Shown one piece after another: positions 1 to 7,376 of a DNA stretch of 49,379 bases; positions within the stretch are counted from its first letter, which is position 1, and each line of letters starts with the position of its first letter. Source of the DNA: Flavobacterium sp. UBA6135 (GTDB lineage Bacteria; Bacteroidota; Bacteroidia; Flavobacteriales; Flavobacteriaceae); contig NZ_DIVJ01000027.1 of NCBI RefSeq assembly GCF_002428305.1, positions 1 to 49,379 of the forward strand. Direction: 5' to 3'. Below the pieces are notes generated by a model, which was given only the letters and a program-made list of their open reading frames with translations, had not been told where the DNA came from and made no database searches. The position numbers and the translations under genes were made by a program.

Positions 1-10
1 ATTTTAGTAT

Positions 11-25
11 TGAGACGGCTTCTTT
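11..25 (-). terminator. 5' arm of a hairpin terminator cut by the window edge
   Basis: Read on the minus strand, the bases directly after the stop codon of the PrcB-like lipoprotein form one arm of a G+C-rich hairpin (core GCCGTCTC). The matching arm and any T tract would lie before position 1. The same 15 nt occur in the opposite orientation at 49357-49371, just after the last gene. Confidence 0.45.
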
Positions 26-451
26 CTATTTAAATCGTATTGGCTTTTTTGAGTTTATCTTTACAACAGTTAATGGATATGTCATTACTGAAGTTGCCAT
101 TCCGGAAGGATAATTTTCTTTTACGGCTACAATAATCTCTGTTTCTGTTTCTTCAACAGATTCTAGCGTAATAAAATGACCTCCACTATTTTTTTCGCCC
201 ATATTCAACAATAAAAAATTGGAAGTTTTTATATCTTCAGACGTTATTTTGTTTCTTAATTCTTTATCATTTAACAACATTTTGAATTCATTAGGTTCCG
301 TGATTATTTCAAAGAATTGTATATTAGCTCCACCTTGTTCATCTTGTTTTAAAATTTCAAACAATTGAAATGCTTCTTTGTTTTCTAATTTGTTTTTGGT
401 ACTACAAGAGAAAAGTAGTAAACCAACTAAAGGGAGTAGTATCTTTTTCAT
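26..451 (-). CDS. PrcB-like lipoprotein
   Basis: A 141-residue exported lipoprotein. The N-terminus is a short basic and hydrophobic stretch ending in a lipobox (Leu-Leu-Phe-Ser-Cys, Cys at residue 16). Residues about 75-138 resemble the PrcB C-terminal domain: a Gly-Gly segment (KNSGGHFI) followed by alternating beta strands and the YPLTVVKI strand. PrcB was named as part of the dentilisin protease complex of Treponema, but the domain also occurs alone in many Bacteroidetes lipoproteins and no protease partner is present here. Its ATG overlaps the TGA of bshA by 4 nt (ATGA), so it is probably translationally coupled to bshA. Function unknown; the lipoprotein call is firm and the domain call moderate. 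Confidence 0.75.
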   Translation of the reverse strand: MKKILLPLVGLLLFSCSTKNKLENKEAFQLFEILKQDEQGGANIQFFEIITEPNEFKMLLNDKELRNKITSEDIKTSNFLLLNMGEKNSGGHFITLESVEETETEIIVAVKENYPSGMATSVMTYPLTVVKINSKKPIRFK

Positions 452-1587
452 ACCATTTGTTTATTTGAGATTGCTTTTATGTATAACGCTTCATACAAAG
501 GCAATATTTCTTTAATGTCATATTTTTGTGCTGCTTTTAATGCATTTGTCTTAAATGTTTGTAAGACAATATCATTTTCAAGAATAGTTAATGCATTATT
601 TGCCATTTCATCAATAGCACCTACACTACTTAAAAATCCTGAAAAACCATGTTCATTTACTTCGGGCAAACCTCCGGTGTTACTTGAAATAACAGGGACA
701 CTACACGCCATGGCTTCCAAAGCCGCTAAACCAAAACTTTCTGTTTCAGAAGGTAATAGAAATAAATCAGAAAAACACAATATTTTATCAATTTCATTGC
801 TGTTACCAAAGAAAATTACTTTATCCGTAATTCCCAAACTCTCACACAATTGCTCTGCTTTTTCCTTTTCAGGCCCCTCTCCAACCATCATTAATTTAGC
901 CGGAATTTGTTGCTGTATTTTGTAAAATATTTTTATTACATCAGGAATGCGTTTCACTTTTCTGAAATTGCTGATGTGTGTAATAATTCGCTCTTTGTCT
1001 TTGGCCATTAACGAACGATAACAAGGAACCCCATCTTCTATTTTAGTTTTATCTAATTCAATAAAATTTGGAATCACTTCAATTTCCTTATTAATATTGA
1101 ACAACTTATAGGTTTCCTCTTTTAAACTTTGAGAAACTGAGGTCACATAATCTGATTTATTGATACTAAAACAAACGGCAGGTTTATAATGTGGGTGATT
1201 TCCAACCAAAGTAATATCAGTACCATGTAAGGTGGTGACCATTGGGATGTCAATTCCTTCTTCCTTCAACATTTGCTTTGCCATATACCCTGCGTAAGCA
1301 TGAGGAATGGCATAATGCACATGCAAGACTTCAATTTGATACAACTTGACCATATCGACCAACTTGCTCGACAAAGCCAATTCATAGGGTTGGTAATGAA
1401 AAAGTGGGTATTCAGGAACGTTCACCTCGTGGTAATGCAAATTTGGATTTAGTAAAGCTAATCGCACCGGTTGCTTGTAAGTGATAAAGTGAATTTCATG
1501 CCCACGTTGAGCTAACTCAAGTCCCAATTCTGTTGCTACTACTCCACTTCCTCCAAATGTTGGATAACACACTATTGCTATTTTCAT
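448..1587 (-). CDS. bshA: N-acetyl-alpha-D-glucosaminyl L-malate synthase (bacillithiol step 1)
   Basis: A 379-residue GT-B fold glycosyltransferase of family GT4. BshA joins UDP-GlcNAc and L-malate to give GlcNAc-malate, the first intermediate of bacillithiol, the low-molecular-weight thiol of Firmicutes and many Bacteroidetes. Visible marks are the N-terminal glycine loop FGGSG (residues 11-15), the HVHYAIPHA stretch near 89-97, THGTD-like TLHGTD near 119-124, and the E-x7-E retaining motif at E283/E291 followed by SNTGGLPEV. Length and N-terminus match the BshA family. It overlaps the downstream lipoprotein gene by 4 nt. bshB and bshC are not in the window. Another GT4 role is possible, but the glycine loop and TLHGTD/E-x7-E pattern are typical of BshA. 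Confidence 0.9.
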   Translation of the reverse strand: MKIAIVCYPTFGGSGVVATELGLELAQRGHEIHFITYKQPVRLALLNPNLHYHEVNVPEYPLFHYQPYELALSSKLVDMVKLYQIEVLHVHYAIPHAYAGYMAKQMLKEEGIDIPMVTTLHGTDITLVGNHPHYKPAVCFSINKSDYVTSVSQSLKEETYKLFNINKEIEVIPNFIELDKTKIEDGVPCYRSLMAKDKERIITHISNFRKVKRIPDVIKIFYKIQQQIPAKLMMVGEGPEKEKAEQLCESLGITDKVIFFGNSNEIDKILCFSDLFLLPSETESFGLAALEAMACSVPVISSNTGGLPEVNEHGFSGFLSSVGAIDEMANNALTILENDIVLQTFKTNALKAAQKYDIKEILPLYEALYIKAISNKQMV

Positions 1588-1673
1588 TCTACTTAATTAG
1601 ATAAACAAATTTACATTCTTTCCTGTTTGCTTTTGGTAATAAATCGTTAAAAATTCGTAATAACTATTGTTTA

Positions 1674-1703
1674 AAAGTATGTCAAATTAAAGTATGTCAA
1701 ATT
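1674..1703. repeat. perfect 15-bp tandem duplication across the lrp stop codon
   Basis: Two identical adjacent copies of AAAGTATGTCAAATT lie at 1674-1688 and 1689-1703. On the minus strand one copy encodes the last residues of the Lrp-type regulator and reaches into its stop codon (1687-1689); the other follows the stop. It looks like a recent slippage duplication. Confidence 0.85.
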
Positions 1704-2148
1704 GGGTTGAATTTTTCAATTCACTTATCATAAACGAACTGTGTGTACTACCAATGTGTTTTAAGTTTGTGAGTTTATTGACCATAAAAGCCCTATATTC
1801 TTCCATGTTGTTAACACAAATTTTCAAGATGTAATCATAATCACCACTCACATGAAAACATTCCAAAACTTCATGTAGTTGTGTCACTTCATGTTCAAAA
1901 ATAGTAAGATATTCTTTTGTATGCTGAACAAGTTTAATATGACAAAAAACCACAAAACTTTTGTTGATTTTTGTGCGATCTAATAAGGCAACATAATTTT
2001 TTATGATTCCTTCACGTTCCAGTTTTTTAATTCTCTCATAAACCGCAGTTACTGAAAGATTAAGTTGCATTGAAAGTTCCTTTGTTGTCTTTTTACTATC
2101 GGCCTGTAAAAGCATCAATAATTTTTTATCAATAGCATCGAATTCCAT
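1687..2148 (-). CDS. Lrp/AsnC-family transcriptional regulator
   Basis: A 153-residue feast/famine regulator. Residues 1-60 form the winged helix-turn-helix (recognition region around LNLSVTAVYERIKKLE, residues about 28-43). Residues about 65-140 form the RAM ligand-binding and oligomerisation domain, with the family-typical strands around VVFCHIKL and the GDYDYILKI turn. It is divergent from the PLP-dependent sulfur amino-acid enzyme at 2309. This arrangement is known for MdeR/MdeA in Pseudomonas putida, so control of that gene by methionine or another amino acid is a reasonable inference. A dyad upstream overlaps a TATATTTG box that could be its own -7 element, which suggests autoregulation. 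The 3' end carries a 15-bp tandem duplication. Confidence 0.9.
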   Translation of the reverse strand: MEFDAIDKKLLMLLQADSKKTTKELSMQLNLSVTAVYERIKKLEREGIIKNYVALLDRTKINKSFVVFCHIKLVQHTKEYLTIFEHEVTQLHEVLECFHVSGDYDYILKICVNNMEEYRAFMVNKLTNLKHIGSTHSSFMISELKNSTQFDIL

Positions 2149-2185
2149 AATTGTGATTTTTCGGTTTGTTCTACAAATTTCAAAT

Positions 2186-2280
2186 CAAATATAGTTATTA
2201 AAACTATTACTACATCTAAAATTAGATAAAAAAACTAAATAAACTATTCTATATTGATTTTTACACTAGTAATTAGTTAT
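2186..2280. promoter_or_regulatory. candidate Lrp-type operator array in the divergent promoter region
   Basis: The 160-nt gap between the divergent genes contains a perfect dyad ATAGTT-N5-AACTAT (2191-2207). Further half-site-like copies are AAACTATT at 2201-2208 and 2241-2248 and TTAGTTATT near 2273-2281. The dyad overlaps CAAATATA (2186-2193), which reads TATATTTG on the minus strand and matches the Bacteroidetes -7 box for the regulator gene. Repeated, irregularly spaced sites are typical of Lrp-family binding regions. That the regulator binds here is inference. Confidence 0.45.
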
Positions 2281-2308
2281 TTTGTAATAAACTTAATATA
2301 AAATTCTA

Positions 2309-3538
2309 ATGAAACCGAATTCTTTTAATCCGGCCGACAAAATTCAAGATTTGCAATACTTTGGTGAGTTTGGTGGCGTAAACCCTTCTATTTCAGATTC
2401 TTCAACCTACACCTTTTTATCAGCAAAAACGATGTTTGATACGTTTGAAGGAAATGCTGAAGGTTGCTATTTGTATTCTCGTCATTCCTCTCCAATGAAT
2501 TTATATCTTGGTGAAGCCTTAGCTGCTATGGAAGGTACAGAAAGTGCCAATGTGGCCGCTTCAGGAATGGGAGCAATCACACCGGTTCTTATGCAATTAT
2601 GTGCTGCCGGTGACGAAATCGTTTCGAGTAGAACCATCTATGGCGGAACGTATGCTTTTATGAAAAACATGTTGCCAAAATGGAACATTAAAACCCACTT
2701 TGTGGATATTACAAAATTAGATTTAGTAGAAGCCGCGATTAATGAAAATACCAAAGTATTGTACTGTGAAACTATAAGCAATCCTTTGTTAGAAGTAGCT
2801 GACATTGAAAGCTTGGCTAAATTGGCTAAAAAGTATAACATCAAATTGGTAGTTGACAATACCTTCTCTCCTCTTTCGGTAGCACCGGCAAAATTAGGAG
2901 CTGATGTGGTGATTCACAGTTTGACTAAATTCATCAATGGAAGTAGCGATACCGTTGGTGGTGTGGTTTGTGCTTCGCAAGAATTCATCAACGATTTAAA
3001 AAACGTGAATAACGGTGCCAGTATGTTACTCGGACCAACGATGGACAGTCTTCGTTCCGCTAGTATTTTAAAGAACTTGCGAACACTTCATATTCGAATG
3101 AAACAACATAGTTATAATGCGAGTTATTTAGCTGAAAAGTTTGAAAATGACGGTTTAAAAGTGGTTTATCCCGGCTTGAAAAGTCACCCGAGTCATGACA
3201 TTTATTCTAAAATGATAAATAAGGAATATGGTTTTGGCGGTATGATGACCCTTGATGTGGGATCATTAGACAAAGCCAACGAACTGATGGAATTACTACA
3301 AAATCGCAACTTAGGTTATTTGGCCGTAAGTTTAGGTTTTTACAAAACGTTGTTCAGTGCTCCCGGAACGTCTACTTCTTCTGAAATTCCGATGGAAGAA
3401 CAAATAGAAATGGGGTTAACCGATGGATTGATTCGTTTTTCGATAGGTTTAGACAATGATATTGAACGTACCTATCAAATGATGAGACAGTGTATGATTG
3501 AATTAAATATACTGACTGAAGCAGAAGCAACAATTTAG
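2309..3538 (+). CDS. PLP-dependent sulfur amino-acid lyase, methionine gamma-lyase-like
   Basis: A 409-residue Cys/Met metabolism PLP enzyme (fold type I, gamma-family). The Schiff-base lysine is K207 in HSLTKFINGSSD; D183 in VVDNTF pairs with the pyridine ring; SGMGAI (85-90) is the phosphate loop and YSRHSSP (56-62) the substrate-side tyrosine region. Overall it lines up well with P. putida MdeA, which cleaves methionine to methanethiol, 2-oxobutyrate and ammonia. However, the Cys after TLYG that marks classical methionine gamma-lyases (Cys116 in P. putida) is Gly here (TIYGGT, 110-114), so cystathionine gamma-lyase/synthase or another gamma-elimination specificity is possible. It is divergent from an Lrp-type regulator and followed by its own terminator. 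Confidence 0.85.
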   Translation: MKPNSFNPADKIQDLQYFGEFGGVNPSISDSSTYTFLSAKTMFDTFEGNAEGCYLYSRHSSPMNLYLGEALAAMEGTESANVAASGMGAITPVLMQLCAAGDEIVSSRTIYGGTYAFMKNMLPKWNIKTHFVDITKLDLVEAAINENTKVLYCETISNPLLEVADIESLAKLAKKYNIKLVVDNTFSPLSVAPAKLGADVVIHSLTKFINGSSDTVGGVVCASQEFINDLKNVNNGASMLLGPTMDSLRSASILKNLRTLHIRMKQHSYNASYLAEKFENDGLKVVYPGLKSHPSHDIYSKMINKEYGFGGMMTLDVGSLDKANELMELLQNRNLGYLAVSLGFYKTLFSAPGTSTSSEIPMEEQIEMGLTDGLIRFSIGLDNDIERTYQMMRQCMIELNILTEAEATI

Positions 3539-3560
3539 TTTCAACTTCTCAAAAACATCA

Positions 3561-3590
3561 ATCCGCTTGACCTCCCAAGCGGATTTTTTT
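3561..3590 (+). terminator. intrinsic terminator of the PLP lyase gene
   Basis: Perfect 8-bp stem ATCCGCTT (3561-3568) / AAGCGGAT (3577-3584) with an 8-nt loop, running into a seven-base T tract. It lies 22 nt after the stop codon. Confidence 0.9.
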
Positions 3591-3647
3591 GTTTCATTTC
3601 AAAATATACTTTCCTTTTTTTATATATTGCAACCACAAACAAACTTT

Positions 3648-5132
3648 ATGGAAAGCCAAGACATTAAACCAGTAGACCCAAGAAACGAAGAATTGATTGA
3701 AAATAAAAACCTTACGTTATTTGAAGCAATACTTCCTATTATAATATTGGTTGGACTTTTAGCATTTAATGTTTTGTATGCCTTTGGAGATGATGCGTTG
3801 AGTGGAAGCAATCAATTCATTTTATTACTTGGAGCAGCTTTTGCAGCCATTGTGGGTTTTAGGAATAAAGTTTCCTACCAAGCCATGATGGAAGATGTTT
3901 CCAAAAATGTAAAATCAACCTCAAGTGCAATTATTATTTTGCTTTTAGTGGGTGCACTTTCAGGAACATGGTTATTAAGTGGCATTATCCCAACGATGGT
4001 TTATTATGGTTTACAAATTTTACATCCCACTATTTTTCTTCCGGCATGTGTGGTCATTTGTTCAGTGATTTCAATAGCTACCGGAAGTTCATGGACTACT
4101 TCTGCAACTGTCGGAATTGCATTAATAGGGATAGGTTCAACGCTTGGTATGCCCATCGGAATGGTAGCCGGAGCCGTAATTTCAGGTGCTTATTTTGGGG
4201 ATAAACTTTCTCCGTTGTCAGACACCACCAATTTAGCACCGGCAATGGCAGGAACGGATTTGTTTACACATATTCGCTACATGATGCTAACTACAGTGCC
4301 TACTTTGGTAGTGAGTTTAGTGCTTTTTATCATTTTAGGATTAACACAAACCACAACCGGAGCAAACAATAATGAAGCCACTTTAGTTGCCATCAAAGAA
4401 ACGTTTACCATTTCACCTTGGTTATTTTTAGTACCCATTGCTGTTATCATTTTAATCATTAAAAAAACCGAGCCGCTCATTGCTTTGTTAATAGGAACAC
4501 TATTAGGTGGGATTTTTGCTTTATTCTTTCAACCGGATTTAGTAGCTAAAATTGGTGGTAGTACTACTTTAAATTTAATGTCAGGATATAAAGGTGTGAT
4601 GAATGCCATTACTGTTCAAACAAACTTTGAATCGTCAAACGAAATGCTTCAAGAACTCTTTACCGCAAAAGGAATGCAAGGTATGTTAGGTACGATTTGG
4701 TTAATATTGTGTGCCATGGTTTTCGGTGGTGTAATGGAAGCTATTGGAGCACTTACTAAAATCACGGAAGCTTTACTTAAATTATTTCATACCGTTTTTG
4801 GTTTATTTGCGAGCACAGTTGCCAGTTGTTTAGCATTAAACTTAACCGCTTCTGATCAATACTTGGCTATAGTTGTTCCCGGAAAAATGTTTGCTAAAGC
4901 TTATGAAAACAAAGGGTTAGCTCCAGAAAATTTAAGTAGAACTTTAGAAGATTCTGGAACAGTAACTTCTGTTTTAGTGCCTTGGAATACCTGTGGAGCT
5001 TATCATAGTGGTGTTTTGGGGGTATCCACATTAAGCTACGCTCCTTATGCCTTTTTCAATATTATTAGTCCGTTTATGACCTTACTTTTTGCTGCTTTCC
5101 GAATAAAAATAAAGCAATTATCCATTAAATAA
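3648..5132 (+). CDS. NhaC-family Na+/H+ antiporter or solute carrier
   Basis: A 494-residue polytopic inner-membrane protein with about 11-12 hydrophobic segments and the NhaC-family core: GSSWTTSATVGIALIGIG around residue 140, GAVISGAYFGDKLSPLSDTTNLAP around 175-200, and a C-terminal ALNLTASDQYLAIVVPGKMF plus LVPWNTCGAY. I start it at ATG 3648 (MESQDIKP) because an in-frame TTG at 3567 lies inside the preceding terminator hairpin. Family members exchange Na+ for H+, but some NhaC-type proteins carry organic solutes: MleN (malate/lactate) and the predicted methionine transporter MetT. Its place directly after a methionine gamma-lyase-like gene makes amino-acid transport a real alternative. 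It has its own terminator. Confidence 0.85.
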   Translation: MESQDIKPVDPRNEELIENKNLTLFEAILPIIILVGLLAFNVLYAFGDDALSGSNQFILLLGAAFAAIVGFRNKVSYQAMMEDVSKNVKSTSSAIIILLLVGALSGTWLLSGIIPTMVYYGLQILHPTIFLPACVVICSVISIATGSSWTTSATVGIALIGIGSTLGMPIGMVAGAVISGAYFGDKLSPLSDTTNLAPAMAGTDLFTHIRYMMLTTVPTLVVSLVLFIILGLTQTTTGANNNEATLVAIKETFTISPWLFLVPIAVIILIIKKTEPLIALLIGTLLGGIFALFFQPDLVAKIGGSTTLNLMSGYKGVMNAITVQTNFESSNEMLQELFTAKGMQGMLGTIWLILCAMVFGGVMEAIGALTKITEALLKLFHTVFGLFASTVASCLALNLTASDQYLAIVVPGKMFAKAYENKGLAPENLSRTLEDSGTVTSVLVPWNTCGAYHSGVLGVSTLSYAPYAFFNIISPFMTLLFAAFRIKIKQLSIK

Positions 5133-5153
5133 GATTTCCTTATCATATATTAT

Positions 5154-5185
5154 AAAAACTGCTTTAATCGGCAGTTTTTTGTTTT
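5154..5185 (+). terminator. intrinsic terminator of the NhaC-type gene
   Basis: Stem AAAAACTGC (5154-5162) / GCAGTTTTT (5171-5179) with an 8-nt loop and a T-rich tail, 21 nt after the stop. Confidence 0.85.
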
Positions 5186-5373
5186 TAATTTAATTTTAAC
5201 AATTGTTGACTCTGCAATAAATTGTTACTAAAATTATGAAAACACAAAAAATAAGAAGCTAAAATTACACACTTACAAGCTTTTGAGTAAAACCTACGTC
5301 AGCATCAATAAAATCAATACCTACATTGCTTTTAGGTATGACATTTGTCATGATCAATATTTCCGTATTACCT

Positions 5374-5381
5374 TACCTTTG
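5374..5381 (+). promoter_or_regulatory. Bacteroidetes -7 box upstream of the 2-Cys peroxiredoxin
   Basis: TACCTTTG matches the Bacteroidetes -7 consensus TAnnTTTG exactly, 34 nt before the start codon. The nearest TTTG (5344-5347) is 26 nt upstream, longer than the usual 17-23 nt, so the -33 element is uncertain. The rest of the 283-nt gap shows no other clear signal. Confidence 0.5.
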
Positions 5382-5415
5382 CATCAGAAATTAACAATTT
5401 AAATAATAAAAAATT

Positions 5416-6054
5416 ATGTCTTTAGTCGGTAAAAAATTTCCAAACATCACCGTAGATGCAATCTCAGAAATGGGAGATAATTTAAGAATCAATGTATTAG
5501 ATGAAGCGGTTAAAAACAACAAAAAAGTGATTTTGTTTTGGTACCCAAAAGATTTCACATTTGTTTGTCCAACAGAATTGCATGCTTTTCAAACGGCTTT
5601 GCCAGAGTTTGAAAGTAGAAATACACTAGTAATTGGTGCTTCTTGTGATACAAATGAAGTACACTTTGCCTGGTTAAACACAGCAAAAAATAACGGTGGA
5701 ATTGAAGGTGTAACATATCCTCTACTTGCTGATACAACAAGAAATTTGTCTTCAGCCTTAGGGATTTTAGATATTGAAGCAGGTGAATATAATGAAGATA
5801 CTGAAACGTATTTAATTTCAGGTTCTAACGTAACTTACAGAGCTACTTATTTGATTGACGAAACCGGAAAAATTTTCCACGAAAGTGTAAATGACATGCC
5901 ATTAGGAAGAAATGTAAACGAATATTTGCGTTTGATTGATGCCTACACTCATGTTCAAACCAAAGGTGAAGTTTGTCCGGCCAACTGGGAAGAAGGAAAA
6001 GATGCAATGGTAGCTGACAGATTGAGTACAGCAGCATATTTAAGTCAAAACTAA
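5416..6054 (+). CDS. typical 2-Cys peroxiredoxin (AhpC/Prx1 type)
   Basis: A 212-residue cytosolic peroxiredoxin that reduces H2O2 and organic hydroperoxides. The peroxidatic cysteine is C51 in FTFVCPTELHAF and the resolving cysteine C187 in GEVCPANW, so it is a typical 2-Cys enzyme forming an intersubunit disulfide. No ahpF is nearby. Instead a thioredoxin-like protein follows 127 nt downstream, separated by an imperfect inverted repeat, and is the likely electron donor. A TACCTTTG promoter box lies just upstream. Length and motifs are complete; the start is supported by the family's conserved N-terminus. Confidence 0.93.
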   Translation: MSLVGKKFPNITVDAISEMGDNLRINVLDEAVKNNKKVILFWYPKDFTFVCPTELHAFQTALPEFESRNTLVIGASCDTNEVHFAWLNTAKNNGGIEGVTYPLLADTTRNLSSALGILDIEAGEYNEDTETYLISGSNVTYRATYLIDETGKIFHESVNDMPLGRNVNEYLRLIDAYTHVQTKGEVCPANWEEGKDAMVADRLSTAAYLSQN

Positions 6055-6061
6055 AACAAAA

Positions 6062-6156
6062 ATCAATAGCAATGGCAATAGCAAAAGTCAAATAGTTTTG
6101 TTGAAATTTGATATTGTAATTGATTTTTGAATTTGATATTTGTCATTGCAATTGAT
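6062..6156. repeat. imperfect inverted repeat between peroxiredoxin and thioredoxin genes
   Basis: Left arm ATCAATAGCAATGGCAA (6062-6078) and right arm TTGTCATTGCAATTGAT (6140-6156) are complementary at 15 of 17 positions. The spacer carries two related direct copies beginning TTTGATATT. Low-complexity A+T-rich hairpin of the kind scattered between Flavobacterium genes. It may attenuate or protect the transcript. Confidence 0.6.
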
Positions 6157-6181
6157 ATTGAACTTTTAAAAAATATATTTT

Positions 6182-6496
6182 ATGTTAATCGATTTAACCG
6201 AAGATACACTTCAAGATTTAGTAAGTCAAAATAACAAAGTAGTTGTACAATACTCCGCTTCTTGGTGCGGCAATTGCAGAATTATGAAGCCTAAATTTAA
6301 AAAATTAGCCACAGAAAACGAAACCATAACTTTTGTTTTGGTTGATGCTGAGAATTCTCCTGAATCAAGAAAACTGGCTAATGTTTCCAATTTACCAACA
6401 TTTGCCACTTTTGTAAATGGCGAATTAGTAAACCAAACCCAAACCAACAAAGCAGAAGTTTTGGCTGAATTGGTTTTAGAAATTTCAGCAAACTAA
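6182..6496 (+). CDS. thioredoxin-family protein with CGNC active site
   Basis: A 104-residue single-domain thioredoxin without signal peptide, so cytosolic. The active site is W28-C29-G-N-C32 with both cysteines present, but Asn replaces the Pro of the canonical CGPC. That change usually raises or tunes the redox potential and marks a specialised thioredoxin. The cis-proline region is seen in SNLPTFATF (residues about 70-78). Its stop codon overlaps the ATG of the next gene by one base (TAATG), a sign of translational coupling. Position after the 2-Cys peroxiredoxin suggests a dedicated reductant, which is inference. Confidence 0.9.
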   Translation: MLIDLTEDTLQDLVSQNNKVVVQYSASWCGNCRIMKPKFKKLATENETITFVLVDAENSPESRKLANVSNLPTFATFVNGELVNQTQTNKAEVLAELVLEISAN

Positions 6497-6753
6497 TGAA
6501 GTTACCCGTTATCAAACAGTTAACTCAATTTATTGAGGAGAACGACCAAGATTATCTAGTTGAAACCATTGAAGTTTTGGAAGCTTTAACGGAAGTACCT
6601 TCGCTAAAAGATGAAGAATTGGATGTGATTGGCGAACTAATTTCCAATATGTATGGAGCCTTGGAAGTACATAAATCCATCCAAAACGGAATGGATAAAA
6701 AGGAAGCTTTGAACAGTTTCATGCAACGGGTTTTAGGTGCAATAGATAAATAA
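6496..6753 (+). CDS. small helical protein, DUF6952-type
   Basis: An 85-residue acidic protein, predicted almost fully helical, with no cysteine and no export signal. I recognise it as the small protein (DUF6952 by memory) that sits next to a CGNC thioredoxin and peroxiredoxin in many Bacteroidetes. Conserved-looking parts are the EALTEVPSLKDEELDVIGELISNM centre and the GMDKKEALNSFMQRVLG tail. Translation is coupled to the thioredoxin gene through TAATG, so the two are probably made in equal amount and may bind each other. Molecular function unknown. Confidence 0.8.
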   Translation: MKLPVIKQLTQFIEENDQDYLVETIEVLEALTEVPSLKDEELDVIGELISNMYGALEVHKSIQNGMDKKEALNSFMQRVLGAIDK

Positions 6754-6771
6754 TTTCCAAACAAATACCTC

Positions 6772-6804
6772 AAAAAATCGCTCTCAATTGGGAGCGATTT
6801 TTTT
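6772..6804 (+). terminator. intrinsic terminator after the thioredoxin/DUF6952 pair
   Basis: Stem AAAAAATCGCTC (6772-6783) / GAGCGATTTTTT (6792-6803), extendable by CTC/GGG with one wobble pair, then a T run. It closes the peroxiredoxin-thioredoxin-DUF6952 unit and separates it from tpx. Confidence 0.9.
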
Positions 6805-6871
6805 GTTAATCGTTTCTGTTAAAAAGTTGCTGTTTTTTTTCCTATTTTTGAAATCTTAATTAATCATTTTT

Positions 6872-7369
6872 ATGGCATCTATTACATTAGGCGGAAATCC
6901 TATTGCAACCGTTGGTGAACTTCCTAAAGTAGGAAATAAAGCTCCCCAATTTTATCTAACTAAAATCGATTTATCAACCACAACATTAAACGATTACAGA
7001 GGAAGAAAAGTAGTTTTAAATATTTTTCCAAGTATAGACACTACAGTTTGTGCTACATCTGTTAGAAAATTTAATGAGCTAGCAAGTAAATTAGAAAATA
7101 CAAAAGTGTTATGTATTTCTCGTGATTTGCCTTTTGCTCAAAAGCGTTTTTGTGGTTCAGAAGGATTGGAAAACATAGAAAACTTATCCGATTTTATTGA
7201 TGGTAACTTTGGTACTACCTATGGTTTGACAATCAAAGATGGTATTTTTAATGGTTTACATGCCAGGGCCATAGTGGTAATTGATGAAAAAGGAATTATT
7301 TCGCATACTGAATTGGTTCCTGAAATTGCACAAGAACCAAATTATGACAAAGTTTTAGCCGCTTTATAA
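6872..7369 (+). CDS. tpx: thiol peroxidase (atypical 2-Cys peroxiredoxin)
   Basis: A 165-residue Tpx-family peroxidase that removes hydrogen and alkyl peroxides using thioredoxin. The N-terminus (ITLGGNPI, VGELPKVGNKAP) is family-typical. The peroxidatic cysteine is C60 in SIDTTVCATSVRKFN and the resolving cysteine C94 in AQKRFCGSEG, giving the intrasubunit C60-C94 pair of this family. A TATTTTTG box at 6843-6850 fits the -7 consensus but no good -33 element is seen. The next gene, dgkA, starts 7 nt after the stop and is probably cotranscribed. Together with the upstream peroxiredoxin, the cell has two peroxidases within 2 kb. Confidence 0.95.
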   Translation: MASITLGGNPIATVGELPKVGNKAPQFYLTKIDLSTTTLNDYRGRKVVLNIFPSIDTTVCATSVRKFNELASKLENTKVLCISRDLPFAQKRFCGSEGLENIENLSDFIDGNFGTTYGLTIKDGIFNGLHARAIVVIDEKGIISHTELVPEIAQEPNYDKVLAAL

Positions 7370-7376
7370 AACAACT

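Noticed and set aside
479..925. 148-codon plus-strand frame opposite bshA
   Set aside because: It is antisense to a clear, complete glycosyltransferase gene and its translation has no recognisable feature.
2149..2308. SAM-type riboswitch upstream of the sulfur lyase
   Set aside because: No pseudoknot or conserved aptamer core could be found; the gap shows protein-operator-like repeats instead.
3567..3647. N-terminal extension of the NhaC-type protein from a TTG codon
   Set aside because: The codon lies in the terminator hairpin of the preceding gene and the extension has no family character; ATG 3648 is used.
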